From: Alcaligenaceae bacterium
GTDB taxonomy: Bacteria; Pseudomonadota; Gammaproteobacteria; Burkholderiales; Burkholderiaceae_B
DNA length: 64,000 nt
Direction: 5' to 3'
Assembly (NCBI GenBank): GCA_013416405.1
Contig: JACCET010000007.1
Location: 145,892 to 209,891, forward strand
The notes beneath the pieces are model-generated. The model was not told the DNA's origin. It saw nothing but the letters and a program-made list of their open reading frames with translations, and made no database searches. A program made the translations under genes and the position numbers. This document shows positions 8,821 through 17,336 of the stretch, in pieces. Within the stretch, counting starts at the first letter, position 1. Each line of letters opens with the position of its first letter.

Positions 8821-9591
8821 TTAAAGCCATTTTTCCATGAGCTCGAAATCCTCGGGCCAGGTGACTTTGAAGTTGCGCACCGACCCCGGCACCAGCAACG
8901 GCGTAAAACCGGCAGCCTCGATGGCCGACGCTTCATCAGTAAATTGCGTGCTGCAGGCCTGCAAGGCATCGGCCAATCGGTGAGCGGGAAACATCTGCGG
9001 TGTTTGCGCCAGCCAAAGCCGCTCGCGAGGCACCGATTTTTCAACCCCTGCCAGGGCCCGACCATCGTGAATCACCGCTGGAGCATCGGCATCATCAAGC
9101 GCAAGCACACCGGCCAGCTTGACTGTATCGGCCACAGGCTGCGCCAGCAGGCCACCCGTATTCTGGCGCAGGCAAACATCAATCAAGTTACGCAAGGCGC
9201 CGGCAGGCAGGCCGGGCCGGGCCGCGTCATGCACCAGCACCCAATCGTCGGAACCCAATGCCGCATCGTGCAGCGCCGCCAGCACCGTGGCCGCGCGGCT
9301 GGGCCCACCACAAGGACGCCATACCGTGCGCGGCAAACCGGCCAGGGCCTGCTCCACCCATCCGTCGTGCGCGGCGACCGCCACCCTGACCTGTTCGATA
9401 CGTTCGTCGGCCAGCAAGGCTTTGACGGCCCAACGCAGCATGGGCTCACCCTTGAGGAGTCGATACTGCTTGGGCAGTGACTGGACGGCCAGCAGCTTGC
9501 CGCGATCAGGACCGCCCACGGCAGCCCCACCCGACTGGGCACGCGCACCGATTCCGGCAGCGGGAACAATTGCAATCAATTTTCTTGGCAT
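8821..9591 (-). CDS. ispD: 2-C-methyl-D-erythritol 4-phosphate cytidylyltransferase IspD
   Basis: A 256-residue IspD, which couples CTP to methylerythritol 4-phosphate in the MEP pathway. Seen: the nucleotide-binding opening AIVPAAGIGARAQ, LPKQYRLLKGEPML, VLVHDAARPGLP, and the C-terminal GSVRNFKVTWPEDFELME. There is a Gly/Ala-rich insert between the opening motif and LPKQY (about residues 15-32) that is longer than in E. coli IspD. The ATG at 9591 is preferred, but an in-frame ATG at 9603 (adding MPFL) is possible. Neither has a strong ribosome-binding site. The gene starts almost back to back with mfd. Confidence 0.93.
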   Translation of the reverse strand: MPRKLIAIVPAAGIGARAQSGGAAVGGPDRGKLLAVQSLPKQYRLLKGEPMLRWAVKALLADERIEQVRVAVAAHDGWVEQALAGLPRTVWRPCGGPSRAATVLAALHDAALGSDDWVLVHDAARPGLPAGALRNLIDVCLRQNTGGLLAQPVADTVKLAGVLALDDADAPAVIHDGRALAGVEKSVPRERLWLAQTPQMFPAHRLADALQACSTQFTDEASAIEAAGFTPLLVPGSVRNFKVTWPEDFELMEKWL

Positions 9592-9600
9592 AAGGAAAGG
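9592..9600 (+). promoter_or_regulatory. Strong Shine-Dalgarno of mfd overlapping the ispD start region
   Basis: AAGGAAAGG lies 9 bases before the ATG at 9610 and fixes that ATG as the mfd start, rather than the later in-frame ATG at 9622. The same bases sit at the 5' end of the divergent ispD gene, so mfd and ispD have no separate intergenic region and their promoters must lie within each other's coding sequence. Confidence 0.6.
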
Positions 9601-9609
9601 CATTTTATA

Positions 9610-12600
9610 ATGATGGCCTACATGAATACAGAAACCGCTATCTCCTTGACGATTCCCACCATACCAACCGTACTGACCGCGCTGAAGCCCGGACAAAGAC
9701 ACGTGCAAGCCTTGCCGCCCGGCTCGGGCGACGCCTGGCTGCTGGCAGACCTGGCACGCGCAGCCAGGCAAACCATCGTGGTGCTTTGTGCCGATCCGCT
9801 TGCGGCCCAGCGGCTGGCCGACGAGGTGCTGCTTTTTGCTCCCGACCTGCGAGTACGCCAGTTACCTGACTGGGAAACCCTGCCCTACGATGGCTTTTCG
9901 CCTCATCAGGACCTGATTTCAGAACGCCTGCGCACCCTGCATGCGCTCATGCAGGAACAGGTTGATGTGCTGACCGTGCCGGTTACCACCGCATTGTATC
10001 GGCTGGCCCCTCCGGAGTTTCTGGCCGCCTACACCTTTGCTTTCCGCCAGGGCGACAAACTGGACGAAGACGGCTTGCGCAAGCAACTGACGCGGGCCAA
10101 CTACACCCATGTGACACAGGTTACCGCGCCAGGTGAGTTCTGTATACGAGGCGGCCTGATAGACCTGTTTCCCATGGGCTCGGCACTGCCCTATCGGCTG
10201 GATCTGTTCGACGACGAAATCGAATCCATACGCAGCTTTGATATCGACACCCAGCGCAGCCTGTATCCGGTCAAGGACGTTCAATTGCTGCCTGGCCGCG
10301 AGTTCCCCATGGATGAAGCTGCGCGCAACCAGTTCCGCGCCCGGTTTCGTGAAGTGTTCGAAGGCGACCCATCGCGCGCGCTGCCCTATAAAGATATAGG
10401 CAACGGTATTGCCTTTGCGGGTATCGAGTATTACCTGCCCCTGTTTTTCAGCGCCACGGCCACGCTGTTCGACTACCTGCCCGAGCTATCCATCACCGTC
10501 ACGCTGGGCGACATCAACCAGGCCATTCAGCGCTTCGCACAAGACACGCATAGCCGTTATCAATTCCTGAAAAGCGACCGCGAGCGTCCCGTCCTGCCGC
10601 CAGACCAACTGTTCCTGAACGAAGAAAGTCTGTTTGGCCACCTTAAATCATTCGCAAGGCTGGTACTGACCGGCGACAAGCCGCATCCCGACTTTCAAGC
10701 GGCCCCCCAAGTTGCCATCGCCCGGCGCGCCGAAGATCCGCTTGCCAGCTTGCGCGCCTTGCTGAGCCAGGCTGGCCAACGCGTGGTCCTGTGCGCCGAC
10801 TCGGCCGGACGGCGCGAAACGCTATTGCAGATGCTGGCTGAATTCGGCATTGCTCCAGATTCGGGCAGTGAAACACTGCAGGACTTCCTCAGCGCAGACA
10901 ACAGCTGCCACTTCGCCCTTATCGTCGCGCCACTGAGCAACGGCTTCAGCATTACAGGACAAGGGCTGGTCCTGATCACGGAAAATGATCTTTATCCCAC
11001 CCAGGCACGCACCCTGCGCCGAGGCAAGCGCACGCAAGAACAAAGCAGCGATGTCGAAGCCATGGTGCGCGACCTGTCGGAGCTGCGCGAAGGCGACCCG
11101 GTAGTTCACGCCCAGCACGGCATAGGCCGCTACTGCGGCCTGATAGAAATGGACTTGGGCGAGGGCCAGATGGAATTCCTGCACCTGGAATACGCCAACG
11201 GCAGCACACTTTACGTACCCGTGGCCCAACTGCATGTCATTGCCCGCTATAGCGGATCCGACCCCGAACACGCCCCGCTGCACCAATTGGGTTCGGGCCA
11301 ATGGGACAAGGCACGTCGCAAGGCGGCCAAACAGGTACGCGACGCCGCGGCCGAACTGCTCGCCCTGTACGCCCAGCGCGCAGCGCGCGAAGGCTACCGC
11401 TTCCAGCTTTCACCCAACGACTACCAGGCCTTCTCCGAAGGATTCGGATTTGAAGAAACACCCGATCAGGCCGCGGCCATCGACGCTGTCATCGGAGACA
11501 TGACATCCGGCCGTCCCATGGACAGGCTCGTTTGCGGCGATGTGGGCTTCGGCAAGACCGAAGTGGCCTTGCGCGCGGCATTCCTGGCCGTCATGAACGG
11601 CAAACAGGTAGCCCTGCTGTGCCCCACCACCCTGCTGGCCGAACAGCACGCACAAACCTTTGCCGACCGGTTTGCCGACTGGCCGGTCAAGATCGTCGAG
11701 CTGTCGCGCTTCAGATCTGCCAAAGAAGTCGCCGCCGCCATCAAAGGCCTGAATGAAGGGCAGGTGGATATCGTCATCGGCACCCACAAAATACTATCCA
11801 AGGACGTGAAATTCAAACAGCTGGGACTGGTCATCATCGACGAAGAACACCGTTTTGGCGTCCGGCAGAAAGAAGTACTGAAAACCCTGCGCGCAGAAGT
11901 CGACGTGCTCACATTGACGGCCACGCCCATCCCACGCACGCTGGGCATGTCACTGGAAGGCATACGCGATTTCTCCGTGATCGCCACGGCGCCGCAGAAG
12001 CGGCTGGCCATCAAGACATTCGTACGCCGCGAAGACAACAGCACCATACGCGAAGCCCTGCTGCGCGAACTCAAGCGCGGCGGCCAGGTTTATTTCCTGC
12101 ACAACGAAGTCGACACCATACACAACCGCCGCGCACGCCTGGAAGAGCTGGTGCCCGAAGCCCGTATTGCCGTGGCCCACGGGCAGATGCCTGAGCGCGA
12201 GCTGGAAGAGGTCATGAAAGGCTTCTACCAGCAACGATACAACGTACTCTTGTGTACAACCATTATCGAAACCGGCATTGATGTGCCCACGGCGAATACG
12301 ATAGTCATTCATCGCGCCGACCGCCTGGGCCTGGCCCAGCTGCATCAGTTGCGCGGCCGCGTCGGACGCTCGCATCACCAGGCCTACGCCTACCTGATGA
12401 CGCCGGGCGAGGACGCCATGACGTCCAATGCCAAGAAGCGTCTGGAGGCCATACAAGCCATGGAAGAGCTAGGCGCGGGCTTCTTCCTGGCCATGCATGA
12501 CCTGGAGATCCGGGGCACTGGCGAAGTACTGGGAGAATCGCAGTCGGGCAATATCCACGAAATCGGCTTTTCCATGTATTCCGAAATGCTCAATGCAGCG

Positions 12601-13086
12601 GTGCGGGCGCTCAAATCGGGCGAAGAGCCAGATCTGGATTCGCCTTTCTCATCATTGTGCGAAGTCAACCTGCACGCTTCCGCCCTGCTGCCCTCGGACT
12701 ATTGTCCAGATGTGCACGCCAGGCTGGGCATGTATAAAAAGCTGTCGCACGCCAAGCATGAAGACGATTTGATTCATATCCAGGAAGAGCTGATCGACCG
12801 CTATGGCAAGTTGCCCGAAGCTGCGCAAACGCTGCTGGCCACCCACCGTCTGCGGCTCAATGCTGAACCACTGGGCATCAACAAGATAGACGCCAGCGAA
12901 GCACAGGCCTTGATACAGTTCTCGGCCAAGCCCAATGTGGATCCCTTGCGCATTATCCAACTGATTCAGACGCGGCGCGATGTGAAGCTGGCCGGTCAGG
13001 ACAAGTTGAAAGTGGAGATCAAGCAGGGCCAGCAGGTGTCCGCCCGCATTGATGCGGTACGCAATGTGTTGCGGGCACTGGTATAG
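9610..13086 (+). CDS. mfd: Transcription-repair coupling factor Mfd
   Basis: A full-length 1158-residue Mfd, the ATP-driven translocase that removes stalled RNA polymerase from DNA lesions and recruits UvrA. The N-terminal UvrB-like region carries LPDWETLPYDGFSPHQDLISERL. The RNA-polymerase interaction region follows (DPVVHAQHGIGRYCGL). The RecG-like motor has Walker A GDVGFGKTE at about residue 642, DEEH at about 742 with RFGVRQKE, TATPIPRTL, and LLCTTIIETGIDVP. The C-terminal TRG/autoinhibitory domain ends the protein. Nothing is missing. Confidence 0.96.
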   Translation: MMAYMNTETAISLTIPTIPTVLTALKPGQRHVQALPPGSGDAWLLADLARAARQTIVVLCADPLAAQRLADEVLLFAPDLRVRQLPDWETLPYDGFSPHQDLISERLRTLHALMQEQVDVLTVPVTTALYRLAPPEFLAAYTFAFRQGDKLDEDGLRKQLTRANYTHVTQVTAPGEFCIRGGLIDLFPMGSALPYRLDLFDDEIESIRSFDIDTQRSLYPVKDVQLLPGREFPMDEAARNQFRARFREVFEGDPSRALPYKDIGNGIAFAGIEYYLPLFFSATATLFDYLPELSITVTLGDINQAIQRFAQDTHSRYQFLKSDRERPVLPPDQLFLNEESLFGHLKSFARLVLTGDKPHPDFQAAPQVAIARRAEDPLASLRALLSQAGQRVVLCADSAGRRETLLQMLAEFGIAPDSGSETLQDFLSADNSCHFALIVAPLSNGFSITGQGLVLITENDLYPTQARTLRRGKRTQEQSSDVEAMVRDLSELREGDPVVHAQHGIGRYCGLIEMDLGEGQMEFLHLEYANGSTLYVPVAQLHVIARYSGSDPEHAPLHQLGSGQWDKARRKAAKQVRDAAAELLALYAQRAAREGYRFQLSPNDYQAFSEGFGFEETPDQAAAIDAVIGDMTSGRPMDRLVCGDVGFGKTEVALRAAFLAVMNGKQVALLCPTTLLAEQHAQTFADRFADWPVKIVELSRFRSAKEVAAAIKGLNEGQVDIVIGTHKILSKDVKFKQLGLVIIDEEHRFGVRQKEVLKTLRAEVDVLTLTATPIPRTLGMSLEGIRDFSVIATAPQKRLAIKTFVRREDNSTIREALLRELKRGGQVYFLHNEVDTIHNRRARLEELVPEARIAVAHGQMPERELEEVMKGFYQQRYNVLLCTTIIETGIDVPTANTIVIHRADRLGLAQLHQLRGRVGRSHHQAYAYLMTPGEDAMTSNAKKRLEAIQAMEELGAGFFLAMHDLEIRGTGEVLGESQSGNIHEIGFSMYSEMLNAAVRALKSGEEPDLDSPFSSLCEVNLHASALLPSDYCPDVHARLGMYKKLSHAKHEDDLIHIQEELIDRYGKLPEAAQTLLATHRLRLNAEPLGINKIDASEAQALIQFSAKPNVDPLRIIQLIQTRRDVKLAGQDKLKVEIKQGQQVSARIDAVRNVLRALV

Positions 13087-13109
13087 TTTTCATTACACAC
13101 CGAAGGACG

Positions 13110-14057
13110 TCAGTTAACCCGCCACAGATTATTCAATCGAGTCAGTAGTGGTTGTGATAACGACAGCGTTACCGACTCAAGTATTTCCTCGAGTTGGGCC
13201 TGACTGGTGGCACTGGCGATAGGGGCGGTGACGCCGGGACGGCTCAGCAACCAGGCCAACGCCACCTGGGCAGGACGGACGGACAGCTCGTCGGATACCG
13301 CCAGCAGTTCTTGCAATAATCGCTGGCCCCGCTCGCTGAAATAGCCTTGCAGAAAGCGCGCTCGGGGACTGTCCTTCACATCTTCCAGGCTGCGATATTT
13401 GCCAGTCAGAAAGCCGCTGGCAAGCGAGAAGTAACTGACCACACCGATCTCCTGCTCTTGCACCAGTGTTGCCAGGCCCGACTCGAAGTCTTCTCGGTCA
13501 TGCAGATTGTACAGCGGCTGTATAACCTCATAACGGGCCAGCCCCTGCTCTTGTGACACCGCCAGTGCCTGACGCAAACGCTCGGCGGAATAATTCGAAG
13601 CACCCAGCGCACGCACCTTGCCCGCCTTGATCAATTTATCGAAGACGGTCAGGGTTTCCTCCAGCGGTACCTCCTCATCGTCAATGTGCGCGAAAAAGAC
13701 ATCCACATAATCGGTGCCGAGGCGTTTCAGGGAATCATTAAGGGCTGCCTCGATATTGGCTGCGGACAGGCCTTTGCGCTGCTCCAACATGCCCACTTTG
13801 GTCATCAGCACGATATCGTCGCGCCGCCCGCGCCGGGCCAACCACTGGCCCAGCACCCTTTCGGACTCCCCGCCACTGTGACCGGTAACCCAGGCCGAAT
13901 AGACATCAGCCGTGTCGATGGTATTGAAGCCCCGCTCGACGAACCGATCCAGCAGCTCGAAGGAGCGCGCCTGATCGGCAGTCCAGCCGAAGACATTGCC
14001 ACCAAAGACAATGGGGGCAATATCGACGCCCGAACGGCCCAACGTACGTTTTTTCAT
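13110..14057 (-). CDS. Aldo/keto reductase
   Basis: A 315-residue NADPH-dependent aldo/keto reductase with the TIM-barrel signature of the family: MKKRTLGRSGVDIAPIVFGG, GFNTIDTADVYSAW (catalytic Asp and Tyr), VLMTKVG (catalytic Lys), DVFFAHIDD (catalytic His), and LGASNYSAERL. The physiological substrate cannot be told from sequence. It is the last gene of a minus-strand cluster (TetR, Gfo/Idh remnant, LLM flavoenzyme, this gene), with a 44-bp gap to the LLM gene, and is therefore probably under the TetR repressor's control. Such a cluster suggests detoxification or catabolism of a carbonyl or aromatic compound; that is inference. Confidence 0.88.
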   Translation of the reverse strand: MKKRTLGRSGVDIAPIVFGGNVFGWTADQARSFELLDRFVERGFNTIDTADVYSAWVTGHSGGESERVLGQWLARRGRRDDIVLMTKVGMLEQRKGLSAANIEAALNDSLKRLGTDYVDVFFAHIDDEEVPLEETLTVFDKLIKAGKVRALGASNYSAERLRQALAVSQEQGLARYEVIQPLYNLHDREDFESGLATLVQEQEIGVVSYFSLASGFLTGKYRSLEDVKDSPRARFLQGYFSERGQRLLQELLAVSDELSVRPAQVALAWLLSRPGVTAPIASATSQAQLEEILESVTLSLSQPLLTRLNNLWRVN

Positions 14058-14101
14058 GATCAGATATCCTTTAGTTGCATTAATGAGTGTTCGGCGAACG
14101 C

Positions 14102-15082
14102 TTACTTCATTGCCTGGGCAATCAGCTCGACCGAACGCAGTCGCGCCTGGTGATCGTACACGTCAGAGACGATCATCAACTCGTCGACGCCTGTTTCGGC
14201 AATGAACGCTTGCAGCCCTGTGTTCACAGTATCTGCGGAGCCGATCACCGAACGCGCCAGCATTTGCATGGCCTGTGTCCGAGCATTCGGCGACCAGTAG
14301 GTTTCGATATCATCGATGGGCGGTTTGCTCAGGCCACGACGTCCGCTGACGAGATCAGCGAAGGACATCTGCTGGGTAGTCGCAAGCCGCTTGGCCTCGG
14401 TGTCGGTATCGGCGGCGATGACGTTGATGCCGGCCACCGCGTAGGGCCGGTCGAGTTGTGCCGATGGCTTGAAGCGGCTGCGGTAGATTTCCAGCGCCGG
14501 CATCAGCATGTCGGGCGCAAAATGCGAAGCGAAGGCATAAGGCAGGCCGAATTCGGCCGCCAGCGCCGCTCCGAAATTGCTCGATCCCAATATCCACAGC
14601 GGCACGTTGGTTCCGGCGGCCGGAACGGCGACGATGTGCTGATCGGGGCTCGCAGGAGCAAGAAAAGCCTGAAGCTCCAGCACATCCTGCGGAAACTGAT
14701 CCGAGGCGGCGGGCGAGCGCCGCATCGCACGCACCGCGATCTGGTCTGTGCCCGGCGCGCGGCCAAGCCCAAGATCGATTCGGCCGGGATAGAGCCGTTC
14801 CAGCGTGCCAAATTGCTCGGCGATGATATAGGGCGCGTGGTTGGGTAGCATAATGCCGCCGGCACCTACCCGAATCGTCTTCGTACCACCGGCCATATGC
14901 GCGATGACAATCGAGGTGGCGGCACTAGCGATGCCCGCCATATTATGATGTTCTGCCACCCAGATGCGCTGATAGCCGCATTGCTCAGCATGCAAGGCAA
15001 GATCCCGCGCATTGTTGAGGGCCGCCCCGGCGTCCGTGTCGTGGGTAACACGAACCAGTTCAAGAATTGAAAGCGCGGTCAT
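14102..15082 (-). CDS. LLM-class flavin-dependent oxidoreductase (MsnO8-like)
   Basis: A 326-residue luciferase-like monooxygenase. The opening MTALSILELVRVTHDTDAG, AEQCGYQRIWVAEHHNM, RVGAGGIMLPNHAPYIIAEQFGTL and PGRIDLGLGRAPGTDQ are the pattern of the MsnO8-type subgroup of flavin-dependent oxidoreductases. These use reduced FMN and oxygen on unknown small substrates. Its ATG overlaps the stop of the upstream Gfo/Idh remnant by 4 bases (ATGA), so translation was coupled to that gene before it decayed. An oxidoreductase partner supplying FMNH2 is not nearby. Confidence 0.88.
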   Translation of the reverse strand: MTALSILELVRVTHDTDAGAALNNARDLALHAEQCGYQRIWVAEHHNMAGIASAATSIVIAHMAGGTKTIRVGAGGIMLPNHAPYIIAEQFGTLERLYPGRIDLGLGRAPGTDQIAVRAMRRSPAASDQFPQDVLELQAFLAPASPDQHIVAVPAAGTNVPLWILGSSNFGAALAAEFGLPYAFASHFAPDMLMPALEIYRSRFKPSAQLDRPYAVAGINVIAADTDTEAKRLATTQQMSFADLVSGRRGLSKPPIDDIETYWSPNARTQAMQMLARSVIGSADTVNTGLQAFIAETGVDELMIVSDVYDHQARLRSVELIAQAMK

Positions 15083-15216
15083 TGCGGCGCACTCCCGTCA
15101 GCAAAATGCTCGATAGCCGCTATCGTCTCGTGCAGCGCGAGAACATGGGTCGTGGCAGCCCAGTGAATACCAGGGTTAAGACCAATGAATCCAACTCGGA
15201 TTGGCTTGTCACTCAT
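15079..15216 (-). pseudogene. Gfo/Idh/MocA-type oxidoreductase reduced by a large in-frame internal deletion
   Basis: A 45-codon reading frame. Its first part (MSDKPIRVGFIGLNPGIHWA, then ATTHV) is the NAD(P)-binding start of a Gfo/Idh/MocA-family dehydrogenase of the kind annotated as Gal80-like. Its last part (ALHETIAAIEHFADGSAPQ) looks like the C-terminal helix of the same family, which usually reads like 'LHETIAAIE'. About 300 residues that should separate these parts are absent, although the frame is intact and still overlaps both neighbours: the TetR stop by 8 bp upstream and the LLM start by 4 bp downstream. It is therefore probably non-functional but keeps the operon's translational coupling. 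A family search with the two halves separately would confirm this. Confidence 0.7.
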
Positions 15217-15853
15217 GAGGTGCTCCAGTTTTTTGATTGAATCGGGGCGGCACGGCCATATCTTTCGCCGTGCCGCGCGTGAGATAACCAAGAGCCAGGA
15301 TCTCGTCGATCAGCTCCGGGGTTGTGCCATATTCGCCAGCCTTGTCGTGGACAAAGGCCGAGCCCAGTGCGCTCAGGAACAGCGCGGGCGCGGAAACCGA
15401 CTGCTTGGCTGCGCCTTCAGCTTGTGCGCGTGAGAGAAATACGCCGGTTATTGCAACGAGTGCCTGGCAGGTGACCGCCAAAGGCGATGCCTGGGCTTTG
15501 AAGGCGTCTACGAACGGTTGTGGCAGTCCGTTGAAGGCACTGAGATAGTCCTTGAGCGCTACCATCCAGGCTCGAAGCGCATTCTGTGCGCATGGCATCG
15601 CTAAGGCTTCGTCACGGCGGGACAGGAGAACCTCCTGCCGTTCGTGCAGCACCTCGCACAGCAGGTGTTCGCGCGTAGGGAAATGGCGATAGAGCGTGCC
15701 GGGTCCGACCCCTGCATTCCGGGAAATCTCGTCCAGGGAAGTGTTCACGCCATAGGCGGCAAAGTGCCGCGCAGCTGTCTTAAGGATGTTGTCGCGATTT
15801 CGCCGCGCATCCGCACGCAGTGCACCCCTTTCTTCGGATGGATTTGTGATCAT
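15209..15853 (-). CDS. TetR-family transcriptional regulator
   Basis: A 214-residue TetR repressor. The N-terminal helix-turn-helix is clear (NILKTAARHFAAYGVNTSLD, then EISRNAGVGPGTLYRHFPTREHLL, about residues 24-66), followed by the all-helical ligand-binding domain. It is the first gene of the minus-strand redox cassette and has a 15-bp inverted repeat 35-75 bp upstream of its start, the expected place for an autoregulatory operator. Its stop overlaps the next gene's ATG. The inducer is unknown. Confidence 0.9.
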   Translation of the reverse strand: MITNPSEERGALRADARRNRDNILKTAARHFAAYGVNTSLDEISRNAGVGPGTLYRHFPTREHLLCEVLHERQEVLLSRRDEALAMPCAQNALRAWMVALKDYLSAFNGLPQPFVDAFKAQASPLAVTCQALVAITGVFLSRAQAEGAAKQSVSAPALFLSALGSAFVHDKAGEYGTTPELIDEILALGYLTRGTAKDMAVPPRFNQKTGAPHE

Positions 15854-15887
15854 CGATAGATCCCTTTCGACACCCCCGACAGGTGAA

Positions 15888-15926
15888 TGGAGGCGATCTC
15901 CGCATATTAACCGGAGATCGCCTCCA
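15888..15926. promoter_or_regulatory. Candidate TetR operator: 15-bp perfect inverted repeat
   Basis: Arms TGGAGGCGATCTCCG (15888-15902) and its exact complement (15912-15926) flank the 9-bp spacer CATATTAAC. It sits between the 5' end of the TetR gene and the 3' end of the GNAT gene. No T-tract follows on either strand, so an operator is more likely than a terminator. Each arm also contains a GGAG...CTCC half-palindrome, as if two sites were placed in tandem. Confidence 0.6.
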
Positions 15927-15949
15927 CTTCAACACGATGCGACTATCAC

Positions 15950-16822
15950 TTATTCTTGCGCTGGGCGCTGAAAAGTGAATTGTTTTACACGGTAGTGATA
16001 TCCATACACAGTCTGAAAGCCCAGGCGGGTGTAAAGGCGCTGCGCAGTTGTGTTGCCGCCAGTCACCTGAAGATCCGTGTGAGTAGCGCCTTGCTGTGCC
16101 GTCCATTGCAACAAGCCGTGCAACAATTGCCGCCCCAGCCCCCTGCCGCGATATGACGGATGAACCATCACTTCGTAAATTCCGGCCGCTTCAAGCTCCA
16201 GCACTACCAAGCCCCATGCGCAGGCCTTACCTTCATATTCTACGGATACATAGGCACATGGCATGACTATGGACTGCTGAATCAGACGCAGAGCGTCCTG
16301 CTGCCTTGGAGCAAGCCCGCTGGCAGCACAGTAGCCACGCAGCCACTGTTCGTTCAGTTGGGTTTCCACACGAAAGCACAAGCCCTGTGCCGGCTGCCAA
16401 GTGGCATCCTGGGCCTGCCTGGTGCGCTGCATGACCAGCGATGGCTCAATCAATTGATAACCATGCGCCTGCAGCAAAGAGTCTACCGCAGCATCTGCAA
16501 GCGGACTGAGACGAAAAATACTGGGCTGCTGCTGGCGCTTGTACCACGCCTCAATGTGCTGCAAAAGCTGCGCGTTCAGTTGGGCGCCGGGCTGCAGCGC
16601 ATTGGCGGAGTTGGCACGCTTAGTGTATCCATGAGTGCTACGCAGCAACCAGCCGCCAACCATGGCACACCGCTCACCCGGCCATGCGTTGAAGCTGCGA
16701 TGCTCCAGATGCTGAACGCTGGCAGCGCCCTGGTGCAGCGAAGCGCTGTACAAAGGCAGCAATACCGCGGGGCGGCAGGTGATTATTTTTTCAGTATCTG
16801 GCAATATATGATCAGCTGGCAT
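15950..16822 (-). CDS. GNAT-family N-acetyltransferase
   Basis: A 290-residue protein. The C-terminal 120 residues are a typical GNAT fold: GIYEVMVHPSYRGRGLGRQLL is the acetyl-CoA-binding loop, and NTTAQRLYTRLGFQTVYGYHYR is the end of the fold. The N-terminal half (opening near SFNAWPGERCAMVGGWLLR) resembles the poorly understood N-terminal GNAT-like domain seen in several double-domain bacterial acetyltransferases. The substrate is unknown. It diverges from the small membrane-protein gene at 16851. No strong ribosome-binding site precedes the start at 16822, so a later start is possible. Confidence 0.8.
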   Translation of the reverse strand: MPADHILPDTEKIITCRPAVLLPLYSASLHQGAASVQHLEHRSFNAWPGERCAMVGGWLLRSTHGYTKRANSANALQPGAQLNAQLLQHIEAWYKRQQQPSIFRLSPLADAAVDSLLQAHGYQLIEPSLVMQRTRQAQDATWQPAQGLCFRVETQLNEQWLRGYCAASGLAPRQQDALRLIQQSIVMPCAYVSVEYEGKACAWGLVVLELEAAGIYEVMVHPSYRGRGLGRQLLHGLLQWTAQQGATHTDLQVTGGNTTAQRLYTRLGFQTVYGYHYRVKQFTFQRPAQE

Positions 16823-16850
16823 AAAAAATCAAACCAATAAGGGGAAGACA

Positions 16851-17093
16851 ATGAGCAGAATAGCTATACACGAGCCTAGCCTTTACAAACTTATTATTCT
16901 TGTTGCCTGCATAGTAATTGCAATGTTCTTTGGAACCGTGCTGACGGCGCTTGCATTCATGCCCAGCCAGCTCATTACAGGCATGCAGATTGAAAATATG
17001 ACATTCCTTCTGCCTTTGGCCTTGTCCGCCATATGTAGCGCAAGCGTCTTGGCATGGTATGTTCAATCGCATAGATCCAGGTCCAGGAATTAA
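16851..17093 (+). CDS. Small two-helix membrane protein, function unknown
   Basis: An 80-residue protein with two clear hydrophobic segments (about residues 13-36 and 50-69) and a short basic C-terminal tail (HRSRSRN). A good ribosome-binding sequence (AGGGGAAG, about 16841-16848) precedes the ATG. I do not recognise the family. It is divergent from the GNAT gene and followed by a 243-bp gap. The codon use and the ribosome-binding site argue for a real gene. Confidence 0.6.
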   Translation: MSRIAIHEPSLYKLIILVACIVIAMFFGTVLTALAFMPSQLITGMQIENMTFLLPLALSAICSASVLAWYVQSHRSRSRN

Positions 17094-17336
17094 TGAACAC
17101 CTTCTCAGAATGCCCGCCAGAGCCACGGCTAAAACACTGACACAATTCAGCAAAGGATGGCAATATTGATTTCAATAAGGCCCTTGCCGTCAAAACCCAT
17201 CTCACGATGCTGATCTGGTGCCGGCCTGGGTGGGACTGAACACGGAGCGATCTTCGGTCGCCAGACGGACCAGCTCATCCACTGTGACCCGAACTTTTAG
17301 CTGCAGATGCCAAGGCAGTATTAACAAGGTGATCTA
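17094..17336. other. Intergenic gap with possible gene debris
   Basis: No intact gene. On the minus strand an open stretch (about 17209-17305) reads VTVDELVRLATEDRSVFSPT before a stop. It looks protein-like but I cannot assign it, and it may be debris from a lost gene. The last bases carry AAGGTGAT, the likely ribosome-binding site of the next gene. Confidence 0.3.
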
